This document shows, in pieces, positions 12,642 to 27,600 of a stretch of DNA of 64,000 bases. This DNA is from Diploscapter coronatus. Taxonomy: Eukaryota; Nematoda; Chromadorea; Rhabditida; Rhabditidae. Below the pieces are notes generated by a model. That model saw only the letters and a list, made by a program, of their open reading frames with translations, was not told where the DNA came from and did no database searches. The position numbers and the translations under genes were made by a program. The DNA lies in contig OZ038423.1 in the NCBI GenBank assembly GCA_964036155.1, forward strand, positions 59,101,249-59,165,248, given 5' to 3'. How positions within the stretch are numbered: the stretch's first letter is position 1; every line of letters begins with the position of its first letter.

Positions 12642-15600
12642 AATTCGTTCGATTTGGCGCCGAATAACGACCAGACGGGGCCAACAACGACGACAAAAAT
12701 AAACGACGAAAATTCCGACATCGAGAGGCAAATGGTACGTAAAATTTACGATTTAAAAAAGACAAGAAATTGCATCATATCAACAAATTACCATTGACCC
12801 ATTTCCCATAGCCCGGCGATTTTTTTTACCATTTTACCAAAGAAAAGGCGCCGCTACATACCATTTTTGTGAAAAATACCATGATGCTCTAATTTGGCGA
12901 GGAGTTGTTAAGGCCATGCCGGCTGTCGCTAACTGGGCCTTTATGGATCTTCCCCTTTTAGTAGGTGGTAGGAATCTCTCTGAACCCATCTGGCCTTTAA
13001 TTTTGGCAGCACTTCAAAGAAAAACCGCTATCTTGTTAGGGTGCGTCCATACTTTCGATATCGTGCTAGTGTCAAAATTTCTTGATATCGAACGGTTTTG
13101 ACGCCAAATTTCTCGACCTTTTATCACTTTGTAAAATGCATTGTGTATTTGTCTTCTGTTTTTTCTCATTTATGTCCACTATTTTTGACATTTAACATTG
13201 GCACGATGTCAAAAAGTATGAATGCGCCCTTATTCTTACTTAGAAAATTTCTCGAAAATGCTATCTTTCTTCCTTTGATGGTGAAACTTATTCATCTTTC
13301 CGACTAGATTTAAGTCAATTGCGCAAGCAAGAACTTATTTCGTTTAACGCGCGATAGTGTGATTTCTTATCATTCTTTACCAACAAAGCGATAGGCATTT
13401 CACACTGATTAACTCGACAGTGATAAGGCTTAGCAGGGTATATATTTAAAGTTGCAAATATGATTTGCAGGGAAAAGGCGGATTTCAACCAGTTAAATTC
13501 GAGGGTAAAATGTGTCTTTGAAAATGCCGATATAGGCAAAAGTGCTCAAGCCTAAGATATACGAAATTAGCCACTCTTAGACAAGGAATTAGAATTCAGT
13601 CTTATGCACAGATTAAGTTAAATTTAATTCCCTGAGAAAGTTCCATTTTCGAAAAGAAAAATAGAAAGATTACGAAGCTTTTAAAATCGAAAAATCCCTT
13701 ATAAAATAAAGGCTAAGCGAAAAGTATTCATTCAAAGCAACTTGAGACTGAACTCTTCTCGTTTTACCTTGTTTTGACTGCACGCATTCAGACTTATTAT
13801 TTAGATGATTCATTAATATCATTTATCCTAATCTCCACATATTTTCTTCCACAAAATTTTATCATGTTGGTCATTCCCAAGCACGATTTTTTCCACTGTA
13901 CGAAAAGATTAATCTCCCTATTTTTTATGTTGGACTTCGAAAATTCAGAATTTTTTTTTCGACGAGGTTGGTGATTAATTTATCGCCTGGAAAAATACCA
14001 ATGTTCGAGGGTTTTTTCGCTTCTAAAACGAGTTTTAGGGTCAGGAAAATGAAATCGCAGACACCTTCGGACAAATTCAAGGGCGAACATTTGAAATATT
14101 CATTTCTTGGGGACAAATTTTGAAAAATGTTTAATTTCTCTTTTCTGATCTCCGATTTCCAGGCTCACGGAGATTTTTGAGATCCAACTTCATTAATAGG
14201 GCTCTAGAGATCACTATCCTAATTTAATCAGCTGGTAAGACATTGATATTTGATGTCGCGCGGGGGGCTTCTAATGAGTAAAATGGCAAAAATATTAATG
14301 TTCAGAGCTCCCCCTAGCAATTTTTATCTTTTTCTTATCAAGAATAAAGGAATTTAGTCCCAGACCTTTAGGTGCATGGATACAAGGGGATTAGACCAAA
14401 TATACGGAAAAAGCAGCGGGAGTCTGGGTGAGATAGCATAAAGGGGTTGAGGATTTAGAATATCTAGGAGATTATCTTTTATCAGTTTATCGCTAGAGCT
14501 CCTCCAGATTATTCTGCGCTTTGTTTTGAGTCTGATTACCAGAATCAACAGCGAGAAAGTGCTCGAAGCCTACGTGATAAGGAATTGGAAAATACCGAAA
14601 AATGCTAATTATCACCCCATGATCAAACAGGACTAGTGGCATAGAGCGCAGACTTTCGGTAAATATGTTTTGAATAATGAGATTTGGGATTAATCTTGTG
14701 CATTGCAAAAATTAGTTAAGTCTGGATTTTTGCAAAGATCCACAATGTTCAAATAGTAAAGTGAAGCCCAAAACAATACGACAGAAAAATGCGGCTCTTA
14801 TTTTATCCTTGTCTTTTAAGATTTCATATATCCTTTTCTGGGCTTCTTTTCAATATCTTTCAATTTCCCGTTAAAATTATAGTACCTCCAAAATCAGCCC
14901 TAAAATTTCATTTTGCGCGAGTTTTGCTGGCAAAAACCTACGTGTTGTGGTCATCTCCGTTGCACTTGACTCTATTCGGATTTTCCGGTTTCCCGCTGTG
15001 TCTCTGCCATCTCTTCATGTTAAATTTACTCTCGTTTATATTTTTCTTCGTGTCCTCTTCAAGCAGCGGGCTCTATGATTCGTTCCATTTGACGCTCGCG
15101 GATTTTTCATTGTGTTGCGCCACGGCCACGGCCAGGACCTGTCCGGTTCCGCAAAATACGGCAAAATACGCGTATCTCCGGTCAGAGACTACACGGGGCG
15201 AAATAGAGGACGGAAGATAGAGAGCACAGAGAAGGACACAGTGCTCTCGTTTGCGCAGAGTGCATTCCCCCGGGCAAAAGCCTGTATGTTTGTTTTCTGT
15301 TTTTCTCTGAACAGTGCTATTTTTCATGCTCTCCATCTTCCACTCTCTTATGTTCAGATGATATTTCCGAAAGCCTTTTGGCATTTCGAGAGAGGCTGAC
15401 CGAAAAAATTGACGGTGGTCATTTTTCGCAGAGCCCGATGATGTAATCGGCGAAAATTTTCATTCTGACAAAAGTCCATTCCTATATGTCGAATTTCATT
15501 CAAAATTTGGCGAAGATCAGCTTTTTTCTTGTGAAAAACACTTTAAAAACTTTAACATCCCAAAAATATGACTTTTACTAGAAAACTAGCATAAATTGCA

Positions 15601-18600
15601 CAATATTTATGGTTTTCTGAATGATTATTGTTTCTGCAAAAGTCCGCGTGTACGCATTTTTGCATCTAAAGCATTTTGCGTACTATTTTTTCTCTCCTAT
15701 AAGCGTCGTCTGGTTTTCGGCCATCACTGTCTTCTTTCTTTCCTTCTTTTCTCGTCCTCAGATCTGCCCTCTGGGGCTATTTCTCTGCATCTTTTCTTCT
15801 CTCTTCACTTTTCTTTCTCTCTCTCTCTTTCCCCTCTCATTCCCGCCTACGTTCTCCGAACTATTTCCACTTTGCCACCGGCCTTCTGTCTGTATTTGTA
15901 TTTCCATCAACATCAGCTACTTTGTTTTCACCAGGATTTCATACATTCCCTTTCCTTGTTCGTTTATTTTGTCATTTTTCATCGAATTCATTGATTTTTA
16001 TCACGAGGATCAGCTTTTTATAGATGTAAAATTTGAAATACACTAGTTTTCGGCTATTTCCGAGGATAAGCCTAATCCTATTCAATTCAAAATCTCCATC
16101 TGAAAAGCTTTTCTATATTGGAAAATCATATGCTCTGGCAAAAATATAATAGGCCGCTTGTGCGAGATCTTTTGTAGGGATGCAGCATCGCGCCTAATAG
16201 GGAAATAAACAAGTTAATAATAACATATATTCGATAGTCCCGATAGCTCAGTCGGCTAAGGAGATTAGTGTATAATTTTTCTGGCAAAAACTTCACAATA
16301 CCATTCTTATTTTCCATAATTAAACGGGGCTTAATCCGCTATAACTTGTGTCTTTTTGTGGGTGAATTTTTAGATGATAATCCTGTAGCTTTCATTTGTT
16401 ATCTCTAGAAGATTAACATTTTTAATCTCGAAATTATCAATCTTACCAGTAGTGATCAGTCTGCCCCCCACCTTCTTATCAGCGAATCTATCACTTCCTG
16501 TTATTTAACAAATCTCGCGGGGCACAAAGTGCGATATAGGCGTCTGGTGGTCAATTTCTAGGCCTTTCTAAATCTGATTATTCGAATTTCTTTGATTTAT
16601 TTTAATTAGCTGAGTTTTGTCGACGAAAATAACCACTCTTTCGCGACAATGGGATTGATCTCTTGAGGCACAGCAAACCATTCATTCATTCATTCATTCA
16701 TTCAAACTGTGGTTCTTGAGAAAACACGTAAAGGATAAGAAGGAGGGAGAGAAGAGGATTTGATATATCCCTTGGAAGCTGGGGAGTGAGCGAGTGAGGT
16801 CGGTGGCTTCTCTCTCGTTGCTTCGAGGAACGGCTTGGCGCCCGAAACTCGTCCTCGAGAAATTCTGCCCCCAGCCCCCTTCCCTCTGCCCAAACAAGGG
16901 AAAAGCCACCTCTGCCTGTAGGGAAATTGCTACATCCCAGCGGCTAAATATAGCGGAATCTGAAGAGATTCCATAGAATCAGACAAAACAAGCACAACAT
17001 TCATTCATCCATTCAAGAGTAAGCCCTCAAGAGGTTGACGACCAAATCTGGATATCCACCCTGCCATTTTTGTATGTGCCACTATTCATGAGATATCCCT
17101 CGAATCTGCCCCAGCTTTCCCTGCGATGATCATCTCTCCCCGTCTGTATCTCTACATCTCTCCATATCCCGTAATATCTGATCTCGAGAAATGCCGGTTT
17201 TCGTCTCGATTTCCAAGGCAAACGCGCGCCATCATTAAGCAAGGCTAAACGAAAGCCGAGAGAGAGTGATGAATGTGACTGAATGATAAAGTCGAGATTC
17301 ACTGATAGAGATTTCCCTTGTTGGATGATAAAACATTTTGTGATGCAACCCCCGAAATCTTGACCTTTCATGACGAAATTCGCATTTTTCTCAGGCCCAA
17401 AAAACCCGGTTTGGTTTATGACTGCCTAAAGATCTTCTGGGGTGCGTTTGAACTGTTCCCAGAAGATCTGCAGGATGGCTATTTTTACAACAATCGCAGG
17501 CCAATTTCCCTATGTCTATTTCTGCATGCGGCTATTTCTGGTGGATTTCCCTAATTTTCGCTTCATGAAATGGTTGAGGAGAATGGAAGGGTGGAAGGGA
17601 GAAATCCCGATGATGCAAAGTTCAGAGGACGGGTTTGGGGCCTAGGCGCGGCACGGCAGAGGCGTGTATCGCCACCTTTCTGCGCGTCGTCGTCGAGAAT
17701 GGATCGGGGATCGGGGACTGAATGGGCTGAATCGGATGGGGAGAGGGGGGATCGCGTCGCGCGTTTATCCCCTTTCACATCTCCACTTTTTCGCCCCCCA
17801 ATCGGCCAAGTCACTGCGCAACTGGTTGTGTGTCAGCAGCCAAGCCAAGCCAAGGAAAAGCTGATGCCGAGAGGCCGCGGCGCAAGACGAGAGGAGAGGG
17901 AAAAATAGCCCCCCGCACAACAAACTGGAAACAATAATAGTCGTCGGATGACTAGGGGGCTAGGAGGAGGGCGCTCGTGCGTCAAGCACACCCCCTCTCC
18001 CCGAAAGGCAATCCTCACAAATTCTTAGGCAATCCACAACCACCATCTCTCACGTAATTCGCACAGGAGGAACGTCTTCGATAAAACAGTCTCTCAAGAA
18101 TTCCCCATTTCTAAATTTATTCCCAAACATTCGGCACTTTAAACAAATTAGCTTATTTTTCACCCTCCCAGAAGAATGCTGTTTCACTATAATCATAGCC
18201 AATTCCCATGAAAATTCATGTTTCAGGCGTTTTTTTATGTCGAATATGTTGACCTTTACAGTATGTTCAAGATTTGAATGAACCCTTTGATATTATCTAA
18301 AGGTTTCAATTTTCGAGGAGTACTGTAGCTTTTCGTTAATCCCCCCGTCCCTTTATATATAAGTGATATATTGCAAATCCTTATAACAGTCAAGTCAAGT
18401 ATTGTTATTTTGGCTCTCTCCCTTTTCTCTCAATTGGATTCCAGTTATCGTGTCTGTCTTTCTCTCAACCAGTTGTTTGCAATGGTCAGGCACGGTTGTT
18501 TCTCTACAGGCTCCACCCACTTGCCCTCTAGTCTCGTCTCCACACTGTGTTGCAGTTCCACATCGAGGCTGAGTTGATGTCTTTTTTCTGTGCGCTCTCT

Positions 18601-21600
18601 TTGCAGTTTTTGCTATTTCCCTCGGCCCCGCCCCTTTTTGTCACAACAAGCATCTCGCATCTCGCGCATGCATTCTTCCCGCTGCGTGAGACTAGGCTCC
18701 GATCTCACGGACTCGGCAAAAACGGTCATAACGCACAGAGCGCGTCTTGGCTCTAGGGGGCCGGTTGCCGAAAACACAAACAAACACGGTGCACCGCAAG
18801 ATGGGAAAAAGAGCGTGGAGAAAATACGAGCGTGCGAAAGAGACGAGAAAAGTGGGGGCGCCGCTCGGCCGCTGAGCGGGAAAAGACGCACTGACCGGAC
18901 GGACACCCGCCTGCCACTGGCATCCACACTATTTCTCACTCTCCATCGCAGAGAGTTTGCTTAGTTGCGCCACGGCGACGGTCTGCAAAAAATACGAGCA
19001 GAAAGAACAGAGACAGGATTGGCCATGCTTTTGTGAGCACTGCTGGACACTTCGAAGAGGTTTTTCCCCTAGGACCTTCCAGGACTCTCGCCTTCTCTGC
19101 CTCTCTAAAATCGCGCCATCTCTCGATATTTTTCTACTTCTCTAACTCTTTCGCTATTTCTCGCCATGCCAAATTTCACGATGTCTCGCACGTTTTGGCG
19201 TGTGTGTTCACGGCAACCTCGATTCCAAACGTCTCTCTCTCTCTTATCAATTTGATACCTTTTCTATGTACTGATAGTTCATTTTCTAGCTTGAACTTCA
19301 TTTAAATTCGATATATGATGCAGTTATTTCATTGTATATTTAGGCTCGTTGTATTATTCAGCTTCTTTTTCATCGTTCTATTTCTCAGAAAAGGCGAATA
19401 ATACAACAACTGGCCTAAATCAAAGTTTTAGAAAAAATGGGTGGAACCTAAGTGTTAATTTTGCAAATTTCAGACGCTGTCCGCCTCTGCCGTTGGGAGC
19501 AGACCGAATTCGGACACGATAGCTCCTTCCGAATCGCAGCAGCAGCCGCAGCAGATTGTCAACGTCGGTTCTACTTCTGAGACAAATCCAGGTAAGAACT
19601 ATTTCATATATCTTTAAACTGGTTCTTTTGAGTTTCAGGCTACAATAAAAACGACGGCATTTCTTCGGTGGCACACAGCATATTTTCGCCGACAGGCAAC
19701 GTTTCTCACGGGTAAGAAAAAGTGTATACATTGCTAAAGAAATTTTAAAATGTCAAGTATCTAAATTTGATGACCAAAATTGCTAGAAATTACACTATCT
19801 TGTCGTCTCTGACCAAAAACGAATAGGAGATCCAAAGAACTATAGCACATTTTGCCTCGAGAATTCGAATAAAAACTTCAAGTGTCGAATAACTGCTCTT
19901 ATCAAAGAATCGGTAATATTCTAATTTTGTTGCAGAATTCCCCCGTCGATAGCAGCCACATCGCTGCCGACGGCGTCAGTTCCGTCGGTGGGCGGCGGAC
20001 CGATCGGCTCCTCGCTGCCTTTGGCACCTACACCCACCAATTTGTCCGGTAAGCACAAATCTAGGGAGGGCTTAAGTCAGTTGTTGTACAGCCTATCCTC
20101 CAAAATATTCCATTCACGGTTTTGTATCTCTAATCGTTCGTTTTCAAAAACGTTTCCCATTCCTAATGAAGTTATAACGTTACTTTCGCTCTTGCGACTT
20201 AAGCCCCGTATATATTTTGAGTCGGACTCAAATGTTTCTCCCTAGGCCTGGAGAAAAACTATTCTAAATTAAATCTAAGGCTGAATTTTCATTGAAGATC
20301 AGCTTTTCATTATAATCTACTTGTCACCATATTCTTGATATTCAGACTTAGAATTAAATTTTAGTTTAAAAATACAAAGGCAAAAAATTCAGGCCCTCCA
20401 CTCACCCCCTCAACAGCGCCTCCGACTCCAGGACTGGTGGACTTTTCGCGACTCGGCCCTCCGTTTGCAGCTCCGCCTCCGCCCGCCTCGCTGCTCAACC
20501 CCGCACTCATGGCTGCCCAACTTGGCATGTTCAACAACCCGCAACTCATCTCCATGATGCAGGTACGAAAATTTAGGCAACCTGGGTATTTCGTTACTTC
20601 GTCGCCTACGAAATAGCGCGGGAAAAGATATCCTCTTGCCTGGCTCTATACCCTTGACTATGGGCAACAAAGTAGCGAATTTTGTCCAAAATGCCAAACT
20701 ATTATCGATTTATCAAAGATCAATGATTTGATAGATATGGTCAAATAGAATACCAAAAATGGTAAAACGGGATTAAGATTTTTATTCTTTACCAAACACG
20801 GTATTCAAAAATTCTTCCTTTATTTCGCCTCTAGATAAGAGAAGGCGCTAGAAATGGGCAGACGAATAAGAAACGAGAAAAATTTGAGGGGTCAGCAAGA
20901 TTAGGGAATCAGCGTGCTTGATCCCAGAGAGATGGTAAATGAGTGAAAATCGATAGTTTCCAATTTCTGACCGAACATGCTATTCTTGGTACATTTTCTG
21001 GTAAATTGGTCGATCTATCTTGGTTCTTTTTGGTACCCTTCCCTTTGGCTCTTAGCGCCAGCCCTGTCCCATCTTCCATCTCTCTTCATCACTTTTTCAT
21101 TGCGCAATTTCTTCGGCCAGTGTGATTCAAATGACCTTTGTCCCTGTGTCTTTTCTATTTCCACTTCTTCCAAAAAATCTATTCTCAGTTTCGCGCCAAA
21201 ATTTCTCCTTTCCTTTACTTTCCTCCCGATCAGTTTTCGTTTCAAATCACCGTTTTCCTAATGTTTTTCTGGCCGACCCGAAATCACAGCGTGACTCCTT
21301 CTCTAATAAATTCGGCAAGAAAAAATCTAAATTTTCCAATTTCGAAACTGAAGGGGGCTTTATTTTTAATTTCATAAAAATTATAATTTTTCTTCAGCTA
21401 ACCCCTGCCCTTAAATATTGCATCATGTGTGCTCTCTCTTTTTATTGCTTCGAATAGCCTCAGGCACTAATCTATTCGCCTCGAGTAATTAGTGGCTAGA
21501 GACGTAGATACTGGAGATGAAGCTGAAATGAGAGACGCAGAGAAACGAAAAGTCTAAATGTGATCCTTTGACCTAGGTCTGACCTTCTAAGACTAGTGCT

Positions 21601-24600
21601 ATCTAAGAATATTCCAATTTAAAAAATTTGATATTTTTGTTAGATGATTCAATATAAGATTATCTTCGAATGAGATTCTGCATATCTCAGGTACGCATAG
21701 CGAATGGCCTTAAATGACCCGATATGGAGAAAGAAAAATAATATATGAGTGCTGGTGTTGGGGTGTTACCCCTGACTAGTACGCGCTCTAGAGAGGAGAT
21801 AGATCAAAAAGAGGGGATGCATATACGAAGGTCAAACGGGGTCGGGTCACTACTTACTGCTTACTACTCTCTGCGCGATATTCCCTATTTCCACCCAGCT
21901 GTACTCGTTCTTTCTCTATCTATCCGTTTGTTACTGACACCCGTCTATATCTTTTATACTCATAATTATAATCTAAACATTGCAACTCTTATTTTACATA
22001 TCTAAACGTTCTGAAATCTAAAAATCGTGTCACTCTGATCTTCATATTTTTTCCTATACAATATTCTAATTTTTAAGCTGAAAACTTAAATACGAGTCAA
22101 TTTTATCATAAGTTTAAATATCGAAACTTAGCGAAAATCTAAACTCGTTGTTTTCATGATCAGAACATTTCCATATCACACCCTATATATTTTTTCTCTG
22201 CGTCTTCACGGTCTTTATCATCGCATACTCTCTCGACGCTCTTTTTCGGGTGGTTGTTGTCCATTTTTGACCTTGTCCTTAACCCCTTTTACCCCCTCTC
22301 TAACTCTCTTTTTCTCTGCACTCTTTCTTCCTCTATCTCTTGTTCAAAATTGCCTTTTGGCGCATACCATTATGTAAATATTCTTCAATTTTTCAAAATT
22401 CTAATTTTCAAACCCGCCTGAATACAACATTCTTTCTCTGACCAGTCCCCACGGCTTTTGCTTTCTGCGTCTCATGCGCCCGAGGCTATCTTAAATTACA
22501 GAGGTTAACAGGAAGAGAAATAGAATGCTATTCTGAGAGAGTGAGAAGAAAAAGCAAACCAAGACCAATGCGTAGAGCGGCTCTTATATTTTTATGCTAG
22601 TCGGCTGGCATAACGTTGGCCAATTTTTTCGAGCCTTAAATTTCAAGTACGAATTTATATTTTCGTGTTACTCAAAAATATCGATTCAAGTGACCCTTCG
22701 CCCTTACGAATGTCTGATTCACGATTCAATAATTTCGAAAAAAGCGAGGGGGATCGATTTTTTTAGCTCTTATCATCATTTTATCATTTAAAACGTGCTC
22801 TGACGAAGTCTTACCTCCGACCTTTGCGAAAATAATAAAGAAGAAATTGGGAAATTTTTGCGGGTTTCACCATTTCTCAATTTCAGTACCCAACATTATT
22901 CTCTTTCGGAGGAAACAGGTTTATTTTTTCTAGCGAATCAAGTCAAATTTCTTGATACTTAGGCAAATCATTACTATTGATTACTTGAAATTTCGAGGAT
23001 TTTTACTAAATTCATATTTTCTCAGAAGATAACATTTATTACGATGTTCTCTATAGAAGAGACATGAGCTTTGAATAGAGAATGCTTATTTTTTGCTATT
23101 TTTATTTGAGATTTAGATTTTGTTTGTCCGATCGTTTACCCTTGACCGTATAAGGGGATTGGGATTAGACAAGTACATTGGATATCCAAAAACCCAAGTA
23201 AAGCAAACCTCAAAAATACAAAGATTAATCCTTAGTTTTTTTCCTCAATTTTTGTAGTTTTAATCCTTTAATCTAACGCTGAACCTGATCATCCAAAATT
23301 ATTTTGAAGTTTGTATTTAATTTAAGAGGGATTTTACTTTAAACAAAATATTCCCTGATCTATGCGAAGTATACGACTTTTGACATTTACCCCTTTAGTT
23401 TCGGGGAGCTAATATTCAATTCATTTAGTGCTGGAGGTCTATTGAAATTTTCTGACATCTGAGGCCTAAATATATTTGACCATATGATTAATTACGTACG
23501 AATATTTACCTAAAATATATTATTTTTCTGAAAAATGTAAAAATTAGCATATTTCAGAACGTGGTGACCCGAAACAACCACCTGCTACAGCCGAATCGAG
23601 GTCTACCCCCAGTCATGCCGAATCTACTCCAACAACTTTCCGCATTACGGAATGCTCAGGTACGAATATTCAACAATTTTATCTTCATATCTCAGCCAGA
23701 AATAGAAAAATCAAGAATATACAAATTTGCAAAATCTAAAACTTACGAAAAATACTGTAATCTAGGGAAACATTCTGACATCGATAAAAAAAAACCCGTG
23801 TATAAACACTTATAATTATCCTTTCACGCCTATATATGGCAGATAACACTTGAATCGACGAGATCAAGACAGCTATTTTTGTCCCCGAGAAATCCACAAA
23901 AGACACTTGTCGAATTGTGGCTTTTTGCTACTGGTTCTGAGGAGATTTCTTTGGTTTTTCTGCTCTCTCTTGTTTTCTCGCAGTATTTCTCCGAAAAAAG
24001 CTATTCTTTTCAACTTGAGCCTCTTCTCGGAGGAAAGTCGCGCGCTGCCTGCCGAAAACGAATAGCACCGGTCTGAGGCTTTAGCGCCCAGAGAGTCTTT
24101 CTTTTTCTCCTATTTTCTCTTACTATTTCTTTCTTTCTCGAACTTTCCTTCTGTCCATTTCCAACACTATTTCCTCCGAATGGCCAATCTCGGAAACTGG
24201 TCATTTCTCTCTAAGAAATAGCTTCTGTGCCAACCATTTACAATAGAAATCCAAAATGGGATGATGCAAGATTTAGAAAAGGTCAAAAAATGAAAATTTC
24301 CAGATGAAAATCTATTTGATCACTTTGCGTTCTATAAAATCTCAAATCTGACCTTCACTTTCGATTTTAGAAGGGAATGTTCACAGATGTTTAGATTTCA
24401 GTTCGAAGGAATGAGATTAAAACATGCCAGACGGTTTTCAGTTCCTATGTTATAAACATAGCAATATAGTTTTTGAGTAAATAGCCCGAACACTTGTCAA
24501 AAAGTGAATGAAAAATTGCATATCATGTGAATCATCAGTCAAATTAAAATCCAATTAATTCATTTTTTGTTCTGAAACCTCTCACTTTACTCTATTATTC

Positions 24601-27600
24601 AAATTTATTTACCTGTCTTTTCGCAAGTCTAGTCCCATAACTTTTACCCCTCATTAAGAAACCCTATCTTAACTATACAAAATAACGGATAATCCTTATT
24701 TTGATAGTGATCTTATCAAAAATCTTAGGTTAATCCTTTTATATTTGTAAAAAGAATGGGGATTTCATATATCCCCTATATAATATTCCGATCCTGGAGT
24801 AATTCTCTAATGACTTGTGTATGTAAAAGGCCACTCCCCAACAAGAAAGAGTTTCATAGTTTCGCGGAAATTTCTGCATATTTTATTCGCTCATAGTTCA
24901 TAGAATCGTGAAAAAATGAAGATAATCACTTTTTTGAGCTTCGAAATTTTTCTAGATTGATGCCAAATAACCATAGGTTTTGAAAGGATATCGAAAAGTG
25001 GGCGGGGAGCTAGGTGAATGAAAAATTGGCGCGAATTTCTCGATTTCTTGGTGAAAAGAGCACGACCTCTGGGTAGGTAAAATGACGATTTGAGAAAGCG
25101 AATAACCCACCGGAGGAGAAGAAAAAGTAGAAGGGGAGTTAAGGTTTATGACATAAAAATAGTACGGCGATTTTAGAGAGAGAAAGAAAGAACTGGAATC
25201 GGGCCATTAACTCGATTTTCATTTTTGCCTATGCTTATTTCACCTCCAATCCGATGCCAGGGCGAAACGTTCCGATTTTCTCAACTTTTAGTATTTTTAT
25301 ATTCTTCAAGAAAGTTTCTCCTGATAACCATAAACTCGCTACCCATGACGTAGTGGTCCTCGGCAAAGCGCGTGAGTCCAAAACTGTTTTCTGCCTGTAA
25401 AAGAAGTTAGAGATATAGAGAAAGGAATAGAGCCAAGGGAAGCAAAAAGTCCGAGAAATAGCGATATTTTCTACCGACCAAGAGAAAAATGTTCCTGGAA
25501 AGGGTAAAGGTGATTCATTTGCTTATCGCAAAAAGAAAAAGAGCGTCCCTTTTTGGCAGATGCAAAATTCCTTACCTAAAACTTCCCTCTGCGTCTTTAC
25601 CCAGTGATAAAATATGTCTTTACCTTTAAACTCTCTAATCTCTGTTCTATTTCTCCTTTTCACCTGACCCTTATCTGAAGGGCTCAAACGCAATTGATCT
25701 GTGTGTGTAGAGTTGCTGCCAGCCGAAGGCAGGGCCTTTTGACCTTTATTTCTTTTTCTTTCTCTCCATTTCCCCACTCTTTCTCTCCTTTTCTTCTCTC
25801 TTTCTCCCCTTCTCATTTCCCCATACTCTCTCTTCCTGCCACCCTCTCTGTCCCTATTAGCATTGGTCACACGTCGCTTACCTAACGCTATCCCCTTTCC
25901 TTTTCCAGAGTTTTTACTTTTTGTTTTGAAATTTTCGAATTTCCCGTTGGAACTTACCTAAAAGTACAAATAATTATCGATAGGAAATTATAGACTGAGG
26001 CTTATTCAGTTCCTGTTATTTCAGACGACTTTCAATTTTCATGAAACGTTTTATTTCTACAAAAGAAGACCGAACATTAATTATGTTTACATCTTGATTT
26101 AGACGAGAGGCTTTAGAAGATATTTTAATTTTACAAAAATGGATTTATCTCTAAGATTTCATCCGATTAAGTTTAAATTCATGGTGTTCAACAGCATTTC
26201 GGCGAGACTAAAGAACTTTATCCCCGCCTTGAGTTTTTGAACTCGGATTTTTGTGATCTATCATTCAAAATACGTCTAACAAAAGTTTGTTGTGATGAAA
26301 TCATATTTTGAATGATGTAATACTTCCCATTTAAATCCACCCTCTTGTATTTTTCTGTTTCAGTAACTCTTCTTACAAAACGGTACTCGTGAGATGCGAT
26401 ACATTTGCGTAATCCAATAATTGCATTACATCCGAAGTACAAATTTTGAAATTTTGTAGCCCATTTGATGCACGATTTTCATCACCTTCTATGTTTCCGA
26501 GTTTCTGACCTACAATATGGTGAACTCAAACGTAATTCTTCAAAAAAAGAATCGTATTTTGATATTCATCTCAGAATCCAGTTCTAATAGAAATATTCTA
26601 ACAAAGTCCCCGGACGTTCTCTGTTGATCAAGCTAATAATTTCTCTTCTTTCTCAGTTTCTCGGCCTGACCTCATCGCTACTGAAATTGGCCGACTTCCG
26701 TTGGAAATCCTCTCACTCAAAGTATTAGGTTATTAGTCAAAGTACAAACGAGGCTGGACCTAGAACCTCTAAGGGCAAAACATAGAAAAAGGCAGAGGGA
26801 TTATTAAACCACGGCTATACTATATCCATACTTAGGGACTTCGGGCTGCGTAATATTTCCCCCACAAGTAAATGATTCCTCCCAAATACTATTTCTCGCT
26901 TTCTTTCTTTGTAGTGCGTTTGGGAGGAAAGATTACGCAGTCGAGATTTCATATAGCCTCATAATTTATATGTCAATATTTCCTTGATATAAGATTTTGA
27001 GCTTTGGCAGATAACCTTTGGAATTTGCCTGCCTCTTTTCCTCTCTCCCAAATTTCTTCACTCTCATGTTCAGACTCATCTCTTCTCCTTTCGATTCGTT
27101 ACCATTGACTACACCACCCCTTATATTTCACCTTTCAGCCGATTTCTAACCATAAAAATTCCCTCGGTATATTTTGAACTTTAACACTTTTGACGGCAAA
27201 AATCAATTTTCGTATCCCTGTGACGGGCAAAATAGTATGGCCCCGTCATCATGCCACTCGGCCATTTGACCCCTTTTCTCGATGCCCATTAGCCCGCACA
27301 CATACTCAATTGCATGTTAATATGACTGGCTCGAAAGCAACAGACATTTTGCATTCATTTTCCAACTTTACGTTGCTCAAACGTATAGGAATTTTAGCGC
27401 TATAAATTTATGCTAATTTGTACTATTTGAATAACAAAAGTTTAGTTTTGGATCTAAAAATAGAACTTTCAGTTTCCCAATGCCGGTTTGATGCCTCAGC
27501 TTCCGAGAGTTGGTTCACCGATGAAAGGTATGGACTTGGGTATGGGTCCGCAGGGCAACGGAGGTAAACAAAACTGAATTTTTGAAAAATTTAGATTTCG

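Larger units (their letters stand above)
12735..19473 (+). other. 6.7 kb intron of the nuclear receptor gene
   Basis: Flanked by a GTACGT donor and a TTTCAG acceptor. It contains GC-richer blocks near 14900-15400 and 16780-18990, pyrimidine-rich tracts such as 15720-15850, an ATTC microsatellite at 16680-16704 and a tRNA-like box A at 16236. The blocks at about 15113 and 18964 share TTGCGCCACGGC followed by GCAAAA and ATACG. No exons are supported. An internal promoter is possible but not shown. Confidence 0.5.

Noticed and set aside
14789..16046. Several + strand open frames of 95-143 codons
   Set aside because: They lie in C/T-rich sequence, overlap each other in different frames, and are dominated by Phe, Leu and Ser. 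This is compositional, not coding.
17563..18964. Overlapping ORFs on both strands in GC-richer DNA
   Set aside because: Open frames exist on both strands with mutually inconsistent products rich in Arg, Pro and Ser. There are no splice-phase partners, and the block lies inside an intron.
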